Positions 55,727 through 62,787 of a DNA stretch of 64,000 bases are shown here, piece after piece. The stretch lies in assembly GCA_017446685.1 (NCBI GenBank), contig JAFSQI010000104.1, forward strand, positions 28,070 through 92,069, read 5' to 3'. Positions within the stretch are counted from its first letter, which is position 1, and the number at the start of each line of letters is the position of its first letter. Source of the stretch: Butyrivibrio sp. GTDB lineage: Bacteria; Bacillota; Clostridia; Lachnospirales; Lachnospiraceae. Position numbers and translations under genes: made by a program. The notes below the pieces were generated by a model. That model was not told where the DNA came from. It worked only from the letters and a program-made list of their open reading frames with translations, and made no database searches.

Positions 55727-56230
55727 TTACAGCATTATTATGTTCAGAAAAAACAGCGCAGAAAATATCAAAAAGGCTCCAATTGCAACTGTATTATAAC
55801 TTATTGTCATTATTCCATATGGAGTAGAACATAAATAAGCAATAGCAATAATTCTAGAAGATAAATCTCTCCACCCTAAAATCAATAACACGATCATCGC
55901 TACAAAAGCTTGAAATACAACATAAAGAATTCGTAATTCTAAAATAGTAAAATTAAACTTCGAAAAAAAACTTATGCAGCGATATAAAAAATATCCAATT
56001 AATGTCGTAGCCGGCTGCCAGTCATCGATCAAGAGCCTATCACCACCGAAAAAGCGCTTTATAACCGCTGGTTGTGAGAACTCATCTGCAAACGTAATTC
56101 CAAAGCCATATCTGCATCTAGCAAAAAGACAGCACATCAAAATTGATAATACTGCAAAAAAAATACAATTTCTTATAACAAATCTATCTTCTGTGCCATG
56201 TTTTCTATACTGAAAAATGTTATTATTCAC
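55727..56230 (-). CDS. N-terminal part of a frameshifted polytopic (GT-C-like) membrane protein
   Basis: A 167-residue frame with four helices. The first outside loop reads YGFGITFADEFSQPAVIKRF, with the acidic residues expected of a GT-C enzyme, then DDWQPATTLIGYFLYR. It is probably the first gene of the locus, with GGGAAG ahead of ATG 56230. The frame stops at 55727 just after the T6 tract; a single extra T would carry it into the 54525-55703 frame. Confidence 0.65.
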   Translation of the reverse strand: MNNNIFQYRKHGTEDRFVIRNCIFFAVLSILMCCLFARCRYGFGITFADEFSQPAVIKRFFGGDRLLIDDWQPATTLIGYFLYRCISFFSKFNFTILELRILYVVFQAFVAMIVLLILGWRDLSSRIIAIAYLCSTPYGIMTISYNTVAIGAFLIFSALFFLNIIML

Positions 56231-56412
56231 TTCTTCCCTACTCTCTTCTCAGTTTAAGAATTTTTATATTGCATAAATCTTTTTATTTGCGGTATCATGA
56301 TTTTTGCAAACAAGAGTGCCTCACCTCTATAGCTTATAAAAACAGCCGAATTAAATGTAATCTGATAATTCTGCTTACCCTAAGTCAAATAATTCCCCAT
56401 CTTTTTCCCTTA

Positions 56413-56425
56413 ACAATATTATTGT
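56413..56425. promoter_or_regulatory. Perfect 13-base palindrome near the predicted start of the locus transcript
   Basis: ACAATA-T-TATTGT lies 17 bases downstream of the -10 box of the predicted locus promoter, a place where a repressor could bind or a small hairpin could form in the leader. Function is inference. Confidence 0.35.
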
Positions 56426-56441
56426 CGCACAATATGTAATT

Positions 56442-56470
56442 ATTTTACACTTTAAGTAGTATTGTACCAA
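56442..56470 (-). promoter_or_regulatory. Predicted promoter for the start of the glycan locus
   Basis: On the minus strand TTGGTA (56465-56470), a 17-base spacer and TAAAAT (56442-56447). It would give an untranslated leader of about 200 bases before ATG 56230. The gap 56231-56680 holds no gene that I can see apart from this promoter, the palindrome and AT-rich sequence. Confidence 0.45.
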
Positions 56471-56680
56471 ATTGACTTCACGATTACTATTCTATTATTA
56501 AATTCTAGGACTGTTGCACGAAGGATTTTTTAATCATATTTCCATACTATTTAAGTAAAATCTTCTTTTTTATTTAATATTTAAAGTGAAAAAATACTTA
56601 TTTTTCTACATATTATTGTATTTATAAATAATTGGCTTTTTCACCATAAATATATTACAATGCATATTGGTTTAGGTTAG

Positions 56681-57124
56681 AACCATAATCAATACTATTG
56701 TGTTTTTATTTATCTTGGAAGATGGATAAGGAACGCTCTTTCCGGTGACTTTCATTTGTATGACACTTCAATTTCACTTGGCGAATCAGTAATTGGCGTG
56801 CTTAACTATTATGGTTTCGGTGATATTTTACTTACTCCATTTGCTCTTTTTCCAGAAAGATATATTCACTATGGATATACGCTTTCAATCATTTCAAGGC
56901 TGTATTTGGCAGGGGCTATGTTTTTATTATATATGGATTTCAAAGGTTATCGTACAATCTATAGCATTATTGGTGCTCTATTTTATATTTTTAGCCCATA
57001 TACCTTTGTAGAGGGAATGTTGTTTCACTGCTATCTTACAGTTGTATTTGTATGGCTTCCACTTATAATGACAGGAGTAGAGAAAGTTTTAAAAACATCT
57101 CAACCAGAAAACACAAAAAAATGA
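56681..57124 (+). pseudogene. Fragment of a YfhO-family membrane protein gene
   Basis: An open frame from just after a stop at 56680 to a stop at 57124, about 147 codons with no proper start. Its content, FIYLGRWIRNALSGDFHLYD, then GVLNYYGFGDILLTPFALFPE and helices after it, matches the N-terminal third of YfhO-like membrane proteins (normally 800-900 residues). The first helix is missing at one end, and the frame leaves homology at GVEKVLKTSQPENTKK. So both ends are cut by deletion or rearrangement. YfhO proteins take part in glycosylation of lipoteichoic acid in Bacillus. Confidence 0.7.
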
Positions 57125-57185
57125 TTTGGGAAATCATCTCATAATTATGGTATCATGAACAGGTACGTGCGTTTGAGGATTTACA

Positions 57186-58172
57186 ATGGATATGAATAAA
57201 GAAATGAATAAAGAAATGGATAAAATTGATATAGTAATACCAGTATATTGGGATAGCATAGCTTGTGCTGAGTGGAACATACCAAGACTATATGAGGAAT
57301 TTGAACCCCAAAAAATAGTTGTGATTGGGCCAGCTGGAATTGAAAAAGAACTACCTAAGAGAGAATATATTGAATTTGTTGAGGAAGATAGTTTGGTACC
57401 TGGGCTATGCAAGGATGCAGTATCTTCTTGTTTGGATACTATTTTATCAGGGAGTTCTCGAAGAGCTGGGTGGTATTATCAGCAGTTCCTAAAACTTGGC
57501 TATGCGTTGACTTGTAAAGATGAGTATTATCTTATATTTGATATGGACACTACGACCAAAGGAGTATCTTTTTTTGATTCCAATGGGAAACCTAAATTTT
57601 ATACTAGTTCAGAAAATCATCAGGAATACATGGACACACTTAGTAAGCTGATTCCAGGTGTGATTACTAAATATGATTCCAAAATCTCATTTATAGTAAA
57701 CTATATGTTGTTTAAAACAGAATATGTATGTGAATTATTGGATATAATTGGTAAATCGGATATTCGAGGGAATTGCTGGTGGGAGAAAATTCTGAACTCA
57801 ATAGATGTAAGCTGTATTAAAGAGGCTGGCTTTTCAGAGTTCGAAACTTACGGAAACTATGTTATGAAATATCACCCAGAAGTATATAGTATTGATAATG
57901 CTAGGCAGTATAGGACTATAGATACCTTTATTTCCATGACTCCTACAAGAGAACAGCTTGAATGGGTATTCAAATCTTTTGAATCTATAACTTTTGAGGA
58001 TTGGAATAAGATAAACTACATACATGTTTGTAAATTACTAATGAAATTAGGGCTACCAGTTACTTTTGCTACTACTATTCATGATTTTATCAGCTATATA
58101 ATAGTTCAATCAAGATATCACTTGGCAAAAGTTTCAAAACGAATTAATGGAATGTTTTCATCTCATAGTTAA
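57186..58172 (+). CDS. DUF6492 family putative glycosyltransferase
   Basis: A 328-residue protein. A short polar start is followed by IDIVIPVYWDSIACAEWNIP, the opening of a GT-A-like fold, and RRAGWYYQQFLKLGYA, a strong signature of DUF6492 proteins; YLIFDMDTTT is the DxD site. Such proteins sit in glycan loci and are taken as glycosyltransferases. The ATG at 57186 has GAGG eight bases ahead. It is on the plus strand between a YfhO fragment and IS66 fragments, so it belongs to the scarred edge of the locus, but its frame is whole. Confidence 0.75.
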   Translation: MDMNKEMNKEMDKIDIVIPVYWDSIACAEWNIPRLYEEFEPQKIVVIGPAGIEKELPKREYIEFVEEDSLVPGLCKDAVSSCLDTILSGSSRRAGWYYQQFLKLGYALTCKDEYYLIFDMDTTTKGVSFFDSNGKPKFYTSSENHQEYMDTLSKLIPGVITKYDSKISFIVNYMLFKTEYVCELLDIIGKSDIRGNCWWEKILNSIDVSCIKEAGFSEFETYGNYVMKYHPEVYSIDNARQYRTIDTFISMTPTREQLEWVFKSFESITFEDWNKINYIHVCKLLMKLGLPVTFATTIHDFISYIIVQSRYHLAKVSKRINGMFSSHS

Positions 58173-58299
58173 CGGTATTGAGGTATTACCTTATTTATTC
58201 ATATCTAAATGAACAAACAAAGAAATGGTCTTTTGACATATAGCATAAAGTATATGTGACATGATGGCTGTAATGATGTAAGTCCTCATTCATGAGTAC

Positions 58300-58332
58300 A
58301 AAAAAAGAAACCGCCATTTTACTGGCGATTTC
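58300..58332 (-). terminator. Terminator hairpin after the minus-strand IS66 fragment
   Basis: On the minus strand GAAATCGCCA, a six-base loop and TGGCGGTTTC form the stem (58307-58332), followed by seven T. It resembles the hairpins that end the other two IS66 copies here, so it is probably the original end of that transposase unit. Confidence 0.7.
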
Positions 58333-58357
58333 ATAGATTTGAACCTTGATAAGTTAA

Positions 58358-58507
58358 TTAAGTTTTTTTATACCTGCTAGTACATTTCTCCTGAACCTGC
58401 TTTGACCAGGGGAGAAGATTATTAGCTTTTGCTGTTTCAGCTATGCTAAAGATCATGGCACTTGCATTGGCTCCGTTATCAGATTCTATAAGCACGAAGT
58501 TCTTTCT
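58358..58507 (-). pseudogene. C-terminal fragment of an IS66 transposase (tnpC), minus strand
   Basis: On the minus strand the frame reads RKNFVLIESDNGANASAMIF, SIAETAKANNL, then directly LLPWSKQVQEKCTSRYKKT. These match the last 90 residues of the complete IS66 transposase nearby (KKNWLF, KGANASALIYSISETAKLNNL, LMPWSDSLPDECRKPRH), with an internal deletion of the segment between. It is head-to-head with another fragment on the plus strand and shares the centre AGCACGAAGTTCTTTCT. Not functional. Confidence 0.75.
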
Positions 58508-58688
58508 GGCAATGATAAATGGAGCCAAAGCCAGTGCCATAATCTATTCAATTGTCCAGACTGCAAAGTTAAACAACCTGAGTACGTATTATTACCTGAA
58601 TCATCTCCTTACCGAGCTTCCAAAACTCTGTGCTAAATCCAAAAAAGGAAATATAGATACGGCAAGCCTGGATCAGTTATTACCCTGA
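58491..58688 (+). pseudogene. C-terminal fragment of an IS66 transposase (tnpC), plus strand
   Basis: The plus frame reads TKFFLAMINGAKASAIIYSI, VQTAKLNNL, then HLLTELPKLCAKSKKGNID and SLDQLLP to a stop at 58688, matching the C-terminus of the complete IS66 TnpC at 59886 with many changes. It is followed by a hairpin terminator and an IS66-like right end (GACGCTTAC, ending at 58778), so this is the tail of an older IS66 copy whose 5' part is gone. Confidence 0.8.
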
Positions 58689-58720
58689 TCCGAGACTTTA
58701 CCAGAAAACTGCTGTAAACC

Positions 58721-58749
58721 ACGCCGCTGATAAAAAAGCGGCGTTAATT
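58721..58749 (+). terminator. Terminator of the older IS66 copy
   Basis: ACGCCGCT and AGCGGCGT form an 8-bp stem around an eight-base loop (58721-58744), followed by TAATTTTT. The position after the transposase fragment mirrors the hairpin at the end of the complete IS66. Confidence 0.7.
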
Positions 58750-58786
58750 TTTCAGGGGGCGTCTGGTTTGACGCTTACCACTATCA

Positions 58787-58794
58787 GAAGAAAC
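58787..58794. repeat. 8-bp target site duplication, left copy
   Basis: GAAGAAAC directly before the left end of IS66; the identical eight bases are at 61561-61568 directly after the right end. Eight bases is the usual duplication length for IS66. Confidence 0.9.
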
Positions 58795-58818
58795 GTAAAC
58801 GTCAAAGTCTGCGCCTAG

Positions 58819-58891
58819 GATAGTTAGCATAAATGTGAGAAACTCTAAAAAGACGAAAAAACTAATAGCTTTTTAGGGAGGCCTAACTATC
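58819..58891 (+). promoter_or_regulatory. Nested stem structure over the tnpA translation start
   Basis: GATAGTTAG (58819-58827) pairs with CTAACTATC (58883-58891), which ends directly at the tnpA ATG. Inside, CTAAAAAG (58845-58852) pairs with CTTTTTAG (58869-58876), whose end touches the ribosome site GGGAGG. An RNA that includes the element's left end could fold so that the start is hidden. The pairing is seen in the sequence; the control role is inference. Confidence 0.5.
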
Positions 58892-59269
58892 ATGGATCAA
58901 ATTACTCACGATGTGCGCAGAGACAGTTGGTTAAATATCATTCAGCAGTGCCAGGCTCGTCCAGAGGGCATCACAGTCAAGAAGTGGTTGGACGACAACG
59001 GCATCAAAAACAAAGCTTACTACTATTGGCTCCGAAAATTCCGTAAAGAAGCCTATGCAGAGATGAATCCTCCAATGGTCACAGAATCAACGGATGTGGC
59101 TTTTGCCGAGATTCATATGCCCATGCAACAACCATGTGAGTCCTCTGAAATATATGCAGGTAATACCCCTGTTGCTATTATCAAATGTAATGGCATTTCA
59201 TTAGAGATAACCAATGGAATCTCTGCACCATTACTGCAGACTCTTATCAGGGAGGTGACACATGCTTGA
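58892..59269 (+). CDS. tnpA: IS66 accessory protein TnpA
   Basis: A 125-residue protein. RDSWLNIIQQCQARPEGITVKKW and NKAYYYWLRKFRKEAY are the helix-turn-helix-like start typical of IS66 TnpA. It is needed with TnpB and TnpC for IS66 transposition, though its exact role is not settled. GGGAGG lies ten bases before the ATG. It overlaps tnpB by eight bases. Confidence 0.9.
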   Translation: MDQITHDVRRDSWLNIIQQCQARPEGITVKKWLDDNGIKNKAYYYWLRKFRKEAYAEMNPPMVTESTDVAFAEIHMPMQQPCESSEIYAGNTPVAIIKCNGISLEITNGISAPLLQTLIREVTHA

Positions 59270-59618
59270 GGATGCAGCCGGCATACGCCGCGTGGTTCTG
59301 GCCTGTGGAACTGTTGATCTCAGAAAGGGCATAGATGGTCTTTCCATGATCATCGGTGATAAGTATCAGCAGAATCCATTTGAAAAAGGCACGTTGTTTC
59401 TGTTCTGCGGCAGACGATCTGACAGGATCAAAGGCCTTTTGTGGATGGGAACAGGGTTCCTTCTCCTGTACAAAAGATTTGAATCCGGATCATTGTCCTG
59501 GCCGAGAAACACTACTGAAGCAGCTGAGATTACTGAGGAAGAGTTCAATTATCTTATGCTGGGACTCAATCCTCTGGATCCTAAGATCAAGCAGGTGGCA
59601 CCTGAGAGTACATACTGA
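59262..59618 (+). CDS. tnpB: IS66 accessory protein TnpB (Orf2)
   Basis: A 118-residue protein. VVLACGTVDLRKGIDGLSMI and GTLFLFCGRRSDRIKGLLW and FESGSLSWPR are the standard IS66 Orf2 blocks, all in place. The ATG is inside the end of tnpA, so the two are coupled. Required for transposition in characterised members. The gap to tnpC (267 bp) is long and contains a second promoter. Confidence 0.95.
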   Translation: MLEDAAGIRRVVLACGTVDLRKGIDGLSMIIGDKYQQNPFEKGTLFLFCGRRSDRIKGLLWMGTGFLLLYKRFESGSLSWPRNTTEAAEITEEEFNYLMLGLNPLDPKIKQVAPESTY

Positions 59619-59746
59619 ATTGTGCAAAACAGAGAAAATTCAATCCTGCTTCAAAAGCCTATAAGTATGCTAATAATAAAGGTTTTATCCCACTGATACA
59701 GTGCTTAATGGCGCTTATGGTGGCTTAAAATATATATTTTCGCACA

Positions 59747-59776
59747 TTGACAATTCTATATTTCCTTCCGTATATA
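59747..59776 (+). promoter_or_regulatory. Internal promoter before tnpC
   Basis: TTGACA (59747-59752), an 18-base spacer and TATATA (59771-59776) in the 267-bp gap between tnpB and tnpC. GAAGGAG precedes the tnpC ATG by seven bases. This would let the transposase be made apart from tnpA and tnpB. The rest of the gap holds no gene that I can support. Confidence 0.5.
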
Positions 59777-59885
59777 AAAGCTGTGTACTCATAAAAGCAT
59801 AGGCATAATGACGGACACACAAAAACGTTAAAGTCGCCATTTATCTGCGTTTTCGGTATAATAGTTATATCGAAGGAGTAGACAA

Positions 59886-61511
59886 ATGCAATCATCAAGA
59901 CCTACAATTGATGAACTAAATAATTACAGTCACGAAGAGCTTGTTACATTCATCGTTTCAATGTATGGGCAGATGGACAAGCTTAACGAGAACATTGAGG
60001 CTCTAATTGAGCAGGTACGTATTGCCAATAGCTATCGTTTTGGCAAGCACACCGAAAAACTTGATGTTATCGATGGCCAGCTCTCATTCTTTGATGAAGC
60101 AGAAGCTTATTGTGATGAGTCTGCCCCTGAACCTGATGAAGATGAAGTAATCCAGTACGTCCGTTCTAAGAAAAAGAGGACCCGCGAAGAGAACCTTGAA
60201 GGATTCCCAGTTGAAGAGATTCCTCCTTATAGTGTGTCTGAGCAAGAGCTGGATTCGCACTTTGGTAAAGGTAACTGGCGCCGCATGCCTGATGAGACTT
60301 ATAAGCGCCTTCGCCACGAACCTGAATCCTGGACAGTTGAGCTTCATACCGTTGAAGTTTATGTCGGAACAGGTGGCGACCATCAGGATGAGTTCATGAG
60401 GGGCAAAAGACCCAAGGATCTTTTGCGTAACAGCATAGTGACTCCTTCTCTTATGGCATCAATACTCAATGTAAAGTATGTCAATTCATCTGCGCTGAAC
60501 CGGATTGAGCAGGAATTCAGACGCAACGGTGTAAACATTTCCAGGCAGGATATGTCCAACTGGATAATGAAATGTTCCAAAAAGTACTTTGCTCCCTTTG
60601 TTAAGAGATTACAGCAAGAACTTCTGACACTGCATGTCAATCAGTGTGATGAAACTCCTACACAGGTGATAAAGGAGAGCAATCGCCCTAACAGCAAATG
60701 CTATATGTGGGTGCACCGTTCCGGTGAGTTCTACAAGGACCGGCAGATTGTTGTCTACGAATACCAGAAAGGGCGAGATCATCACATCCCTCTGGAATTC
60801 TACAAGGACTACAAAGGCGTCCTTGTCACTGATGGCCTTGGCCAGTATCATCTGGTAGATAAGAAACTGGACGAACTGACAAACGCGAATTGCTGGGCAC
60901 ACGCACGAAGGTCATTTGCCGATGCAGTCAAAGCTGCAGATAAAAAGAACCCGGCCACTGTTAAAAACTCAGTTGCCTATCAGGCGCTGAAGAAAATAGC
61001 AGTGTTCTATAATGCAGATACAGAGATCAAGGAACTGACATCTGCGGAACGTCTTCAAGTACGGCAGACTGATATAAAGCCGAAAGTTGAAGAGTTCTTG
61101 GCGTGGGCAAAAGAACAAATCGTAAATGGAAAGGTTCCGCCTAAAAGCAAGACCGCTCAAGGACTCAATTATGTAATAAACCAAGAAAGCTACCTGAAGA
61201 AGTTTCTCGAAGACGGCGATATTCCAATCGACAATTCGGCGTCCGAAAGAGCTATCAGGACTTTCTGCCTCGGAAAGAAGAACTGGTTATTCCACAATAC
61301 AGCTAAAGGTGCCAATGCCAGCGCTCTTATATACAGCATCTCAGAAACAGCCAAGCTAAACAATCTGAGACCTTATTACTACTTCAAATATCTGCTTACC
61401 GAACTGCCTAAGCAGTGTGATGCAAAAGGAAATATAGATCCTGCAAAGCTCGACTACCTAATGCCATGGTCAGATAGTCTTCCAGACGAATGCAGGAAAC
61501 CACGCCACTAA
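59886..61511 (+). CDS. tnpC: IS66 transposase TnpC
   Basis: A 541-residue DDE transposase. The catalytic residues are D255 (NQCDETP), D316 (VTDGLGQY) and E454 (NSASERAIRTF). The N-terminal part has a leucine-rich helix (about residues 15-50). Where many IS66 transposases carry a Cys zinc finger (about 95-150), this one has no Cys pair: HFGKGNWRRMPDETYKRLR takes its place. A small C-terminal domain ends PWSDSLPDECRKPRH. The stop codon lies in the stem of the terminator hairpin. Frame whole; probably active. Confidence 0.95.
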   Translation: MQSSRPTIDELNNYSHEELVTFIVSMYGQMDKLNENIEALIEQVRIANSYRFGKHTEKLDVIDGQLSFFDEAEAYCDESAPEPDEDEVIQYVRSKKKRTREENLEGFPVEEIPPYSVSEQELDSHFGKGNWRRMPDETYKRLRHEPESWTVELHTVEVYVGTGGDHQDEFMRGKRPKDLLRNSIVTPSLMASILNVKYVNSSALNRIEQEFRRNGVNISRQDMSNWIMKCSKKYFAPFVKRLQQELLTLHVNQCDETPTQVIKESNRPNSKCYMWVHRSGEFYKDRQIVVYEYQKGRDHHIPLEFYKDYKGVLVTDGLGQYHLVDKKLDELTNANCWAHARRSFADAVKAADKKNPATVKNSVAYQALKKIAVFYNADTEIKELTSAERLQVRQTDIKPKVEEFLAWAKEQIVNGKVPPKSKTAQGLNYVINQESYLKKFLEDGDIPIDNSASERAIRTFCLGKKNWLFHNTAKGANASALIYSISETAKLNNLRPYYYFKYLLTELPKQCDAKGNIDPAKLDYLMPWSDSLPDECRKPRH

Positions 61512-61525
61512 TAAAATAGTGGCGT
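61502..61525 (+). terminator. Terminator at the end of IS66
   Basis: ACGCCACTA and TAGTGGCGT form a 9-bp stem with a six-base loop, then TAATTTTA. The tnpC stop codon is within the stem. It stops transcription just before the right end. Confidence 0.8.
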
Positions 61526-61560
61526 TAATTTTACTTCATGGCGCAGATATTGACGCTTAC

Positions 61561-61568
61561 GAAGAAAC
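61561..61568. repeat. 8-bp target site duplication, right copy
   Basis: GAAGAAAC directly after the right end of IS66, identical to the left copy at 58787-58794. Confidence 0.9.
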
Positions 61569-61825
61569 TGCTCTGTACATGGATTTCAGAACTACCTGCA
61601 GATCCGGGCAAACAGTATAACAAGAGCGTAATCCTCTCAAAAATAGGCATGAGCAGAACGCTATACTATCTGTATATAGGTTCTTACGATTTTGGAATGG
61701 GAGAAATCAGAAGGCAGGAGCAGGATGAGTCTGACGCAAAACTCATCAAAGAAGTGTTCGATTATAAAGGATTCAAAAAGGGCTCACGTCAGATCTATAT
61801 GCTCCTTCCAAAGCTTACTAGACGC
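61569..61825 (+). pseudogene. Fragment of an IS3-family transposase (OrfB)
   Basis: The frame reads LLCTWISELPADPGKQYNKS, then GMSRTLYYLY and RRQEQDESDAKLIKEVFDYK followed by GFKKGSRQIYMLLPKLT, after which homology ends near 61825. This is the N-terminal helix-turn-helix region of IS3-family OrfB; the integrase core is missing. IS66 is inserted at its 5' side. The remaining frame to 61897 (RRHLQSPFTSDPLDQ) is unrelated. Not functional. Confidence 0.75.
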
Positions 61826-61843
61826 CATCTACAGTCCCCCTTC

Positions 61844-61868
61844 ACTTCTGATCCACTGGATCAAAAGT
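61844..61868. repeat. Near-palindrome bracketing the AbiE pair, left copy
   Basis: ACTTCTGATCCA (61844-61855), one base, TGGATCAAAAGT (61857-61868); the arms match at 11 of 12 positions. It lies eight bases after the abiEii stop and is similar to the one at 63529. No T-run follows on the minus strand, so a normal terminator is not clear. Confidence 0.6.
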
Positions 61869-61875
61869 CACATAT

Positions 61876-62787
61876 TTATACAAACATCTTAGAATGAATT
61901 ATTTTATCAATTACTCCTATCGCCTCATCGTAGTCAACTCTCTCTTTTTGGAAGTACGACGTTATTTCCTCATAGTCTTTTTCATATATTCTCTTATCGA
62001 CTATCTCCTTAAGGTTTTCATTTATATCTATTCCAGCTTCGGCTGCTGGACACATCTTCGGCATCTTTAATCTCTCAGTTCTTACATCTTCAACGAGATG
62101 TTTAAAACTATCATCAAATGTTATTTGAGGCAATAGCATATAAAGATCGTAAATATGTCTAGAATGCTTATTCACGTCATCTTTTATGTAGTAATCGCAA
62201 AGTGCAAACACCTTATCGATAAATGTTCTCTCTATGCTCTGAAGTGTCATAGAAAAAGGCTCTAGCTCATACTCTCTTATAAAATCCATGTTATCCGCTT
62301 TAAGTACTTGATAAATATAGCTATCTACTTCCATCTCAACAGTTGGGAACGATATTGACCCTAAAACTACTTCCATCTTAACACCTTCAATAAGGCTCTC
62401 AGGGACATATCCTTCTATCGGAGAATACTTAAACGTATAGCAGTTATAATCTCTCCGACTTCTTGTTTTATCCCAATCAATTATCGGTAGGTCCAAATAT
62501 TCGCTAATTCCGGCTATAACTTGGTTTTTTAACTTTTGGCGTTCTCCCTGTGATAATTTATCTGAAAATGTTATATCTATATCCTCAGAAAATCTATTAA
62601 TCGCATGATGGCATTTTGATAATGAAGTTCCACCTTTAAAGACGCAACCAGGCGCCTTTAGCGCTAACTGTTTCAGAATCATCGTAACATAATAATCCTT
62701 TTCGACAATGGATACCGGCACTCCTAATTCATTAGAAACAGCATTTAAAACAGCTTCAAATTGTTCTCTATCCTTGTGTAATAGCAT
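61876..62787 (-). CDS. AbiEii/AbiGii-type nucleotidyltransferase toxin
   Basis: A 303-residue toxin of the type IV AbiE system. The nucleotidyltransferase site is KGGTSLSKCH (residues 51-60) followed by SEDIDITF with D69 and D71, and HSRHIYDLYML is a further conserved block. Family members block growth when unopposed, some by modifying tRNA, and can protect against phage. It overlaps the antitoxin gene by 20 bases and follows it, the standard AbiE order. Sits beside insertion sequence remains, typical of defence cargo. Confidence 0.92.
   Translation of the reverse strand: MLLHKDREQFEAVLNAVSNELGVPVSIVEKDYYVTMILKQLALKAPGCVFKGGTSLSKCHHAINRFSEDIDITFSDKLSQGERQKLKNQVIAGISEYLDLPIIDWDKTRSRRDYNCYTFKYSPIEGYVPESLIEGVKMEVVLGSISFPTVEMEVDSYIYQVLKADNMDFIREYELEPFSMTLQSIERTFIDKVFALCDYYIKDDVNKHSRHIYDLYMLLPQITFDDSFKHLVEDVRTERLKMPKMCPAAEAGIDINENLKEIVDKRIYEKDYEEITSYFQKERVDYDEAIGVIDKIIHSKMFV

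Larger units (their letters stand above)
58795..61560 (+). mobile_element. Complete IS66-family insertion sequence (2766 bp)
   Basis: The element carries tnpA, tnpB and tnpC in order. The left end begins GTAAACGTCAAAGTCTGCG (58795) and the right end read inward begins GTAAGCGTCAATATCTGCG (61560); over 21 bases they differ at three positions. Both flanks carry GAAGAAAC. Removing the element and one flank copy restores a frame into the IS3-type fragment (HYQKKLLCTWIS), so its entry point is exact. All three genes are intact, so it may still be mobile. Confidence 0.93.

Noticed and set aside
57117-57137. Hairpin ATGATTT-GGG-AAATCAT with T-run on the minus strand as a terminator
   Set aside because: Short AT-rich stem with a 3-base loop and no minus-strand gene ahead of it that it could serve; overlaps the stop of the YfhO fragment.
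60084-61184. Minus-strand open frames inside IS66 tnpC
   Set aside because: Antisense shadows of an intact transposase with its DDE residues.
61538-61897. A 119-codon plus-strand gene starting in the IS66 right end
   Set aside because: Its first codons are IS66 end sequence, its middle is an IS3 OrfB fragment, and its tail is unrelated; it is a chance joint frame.
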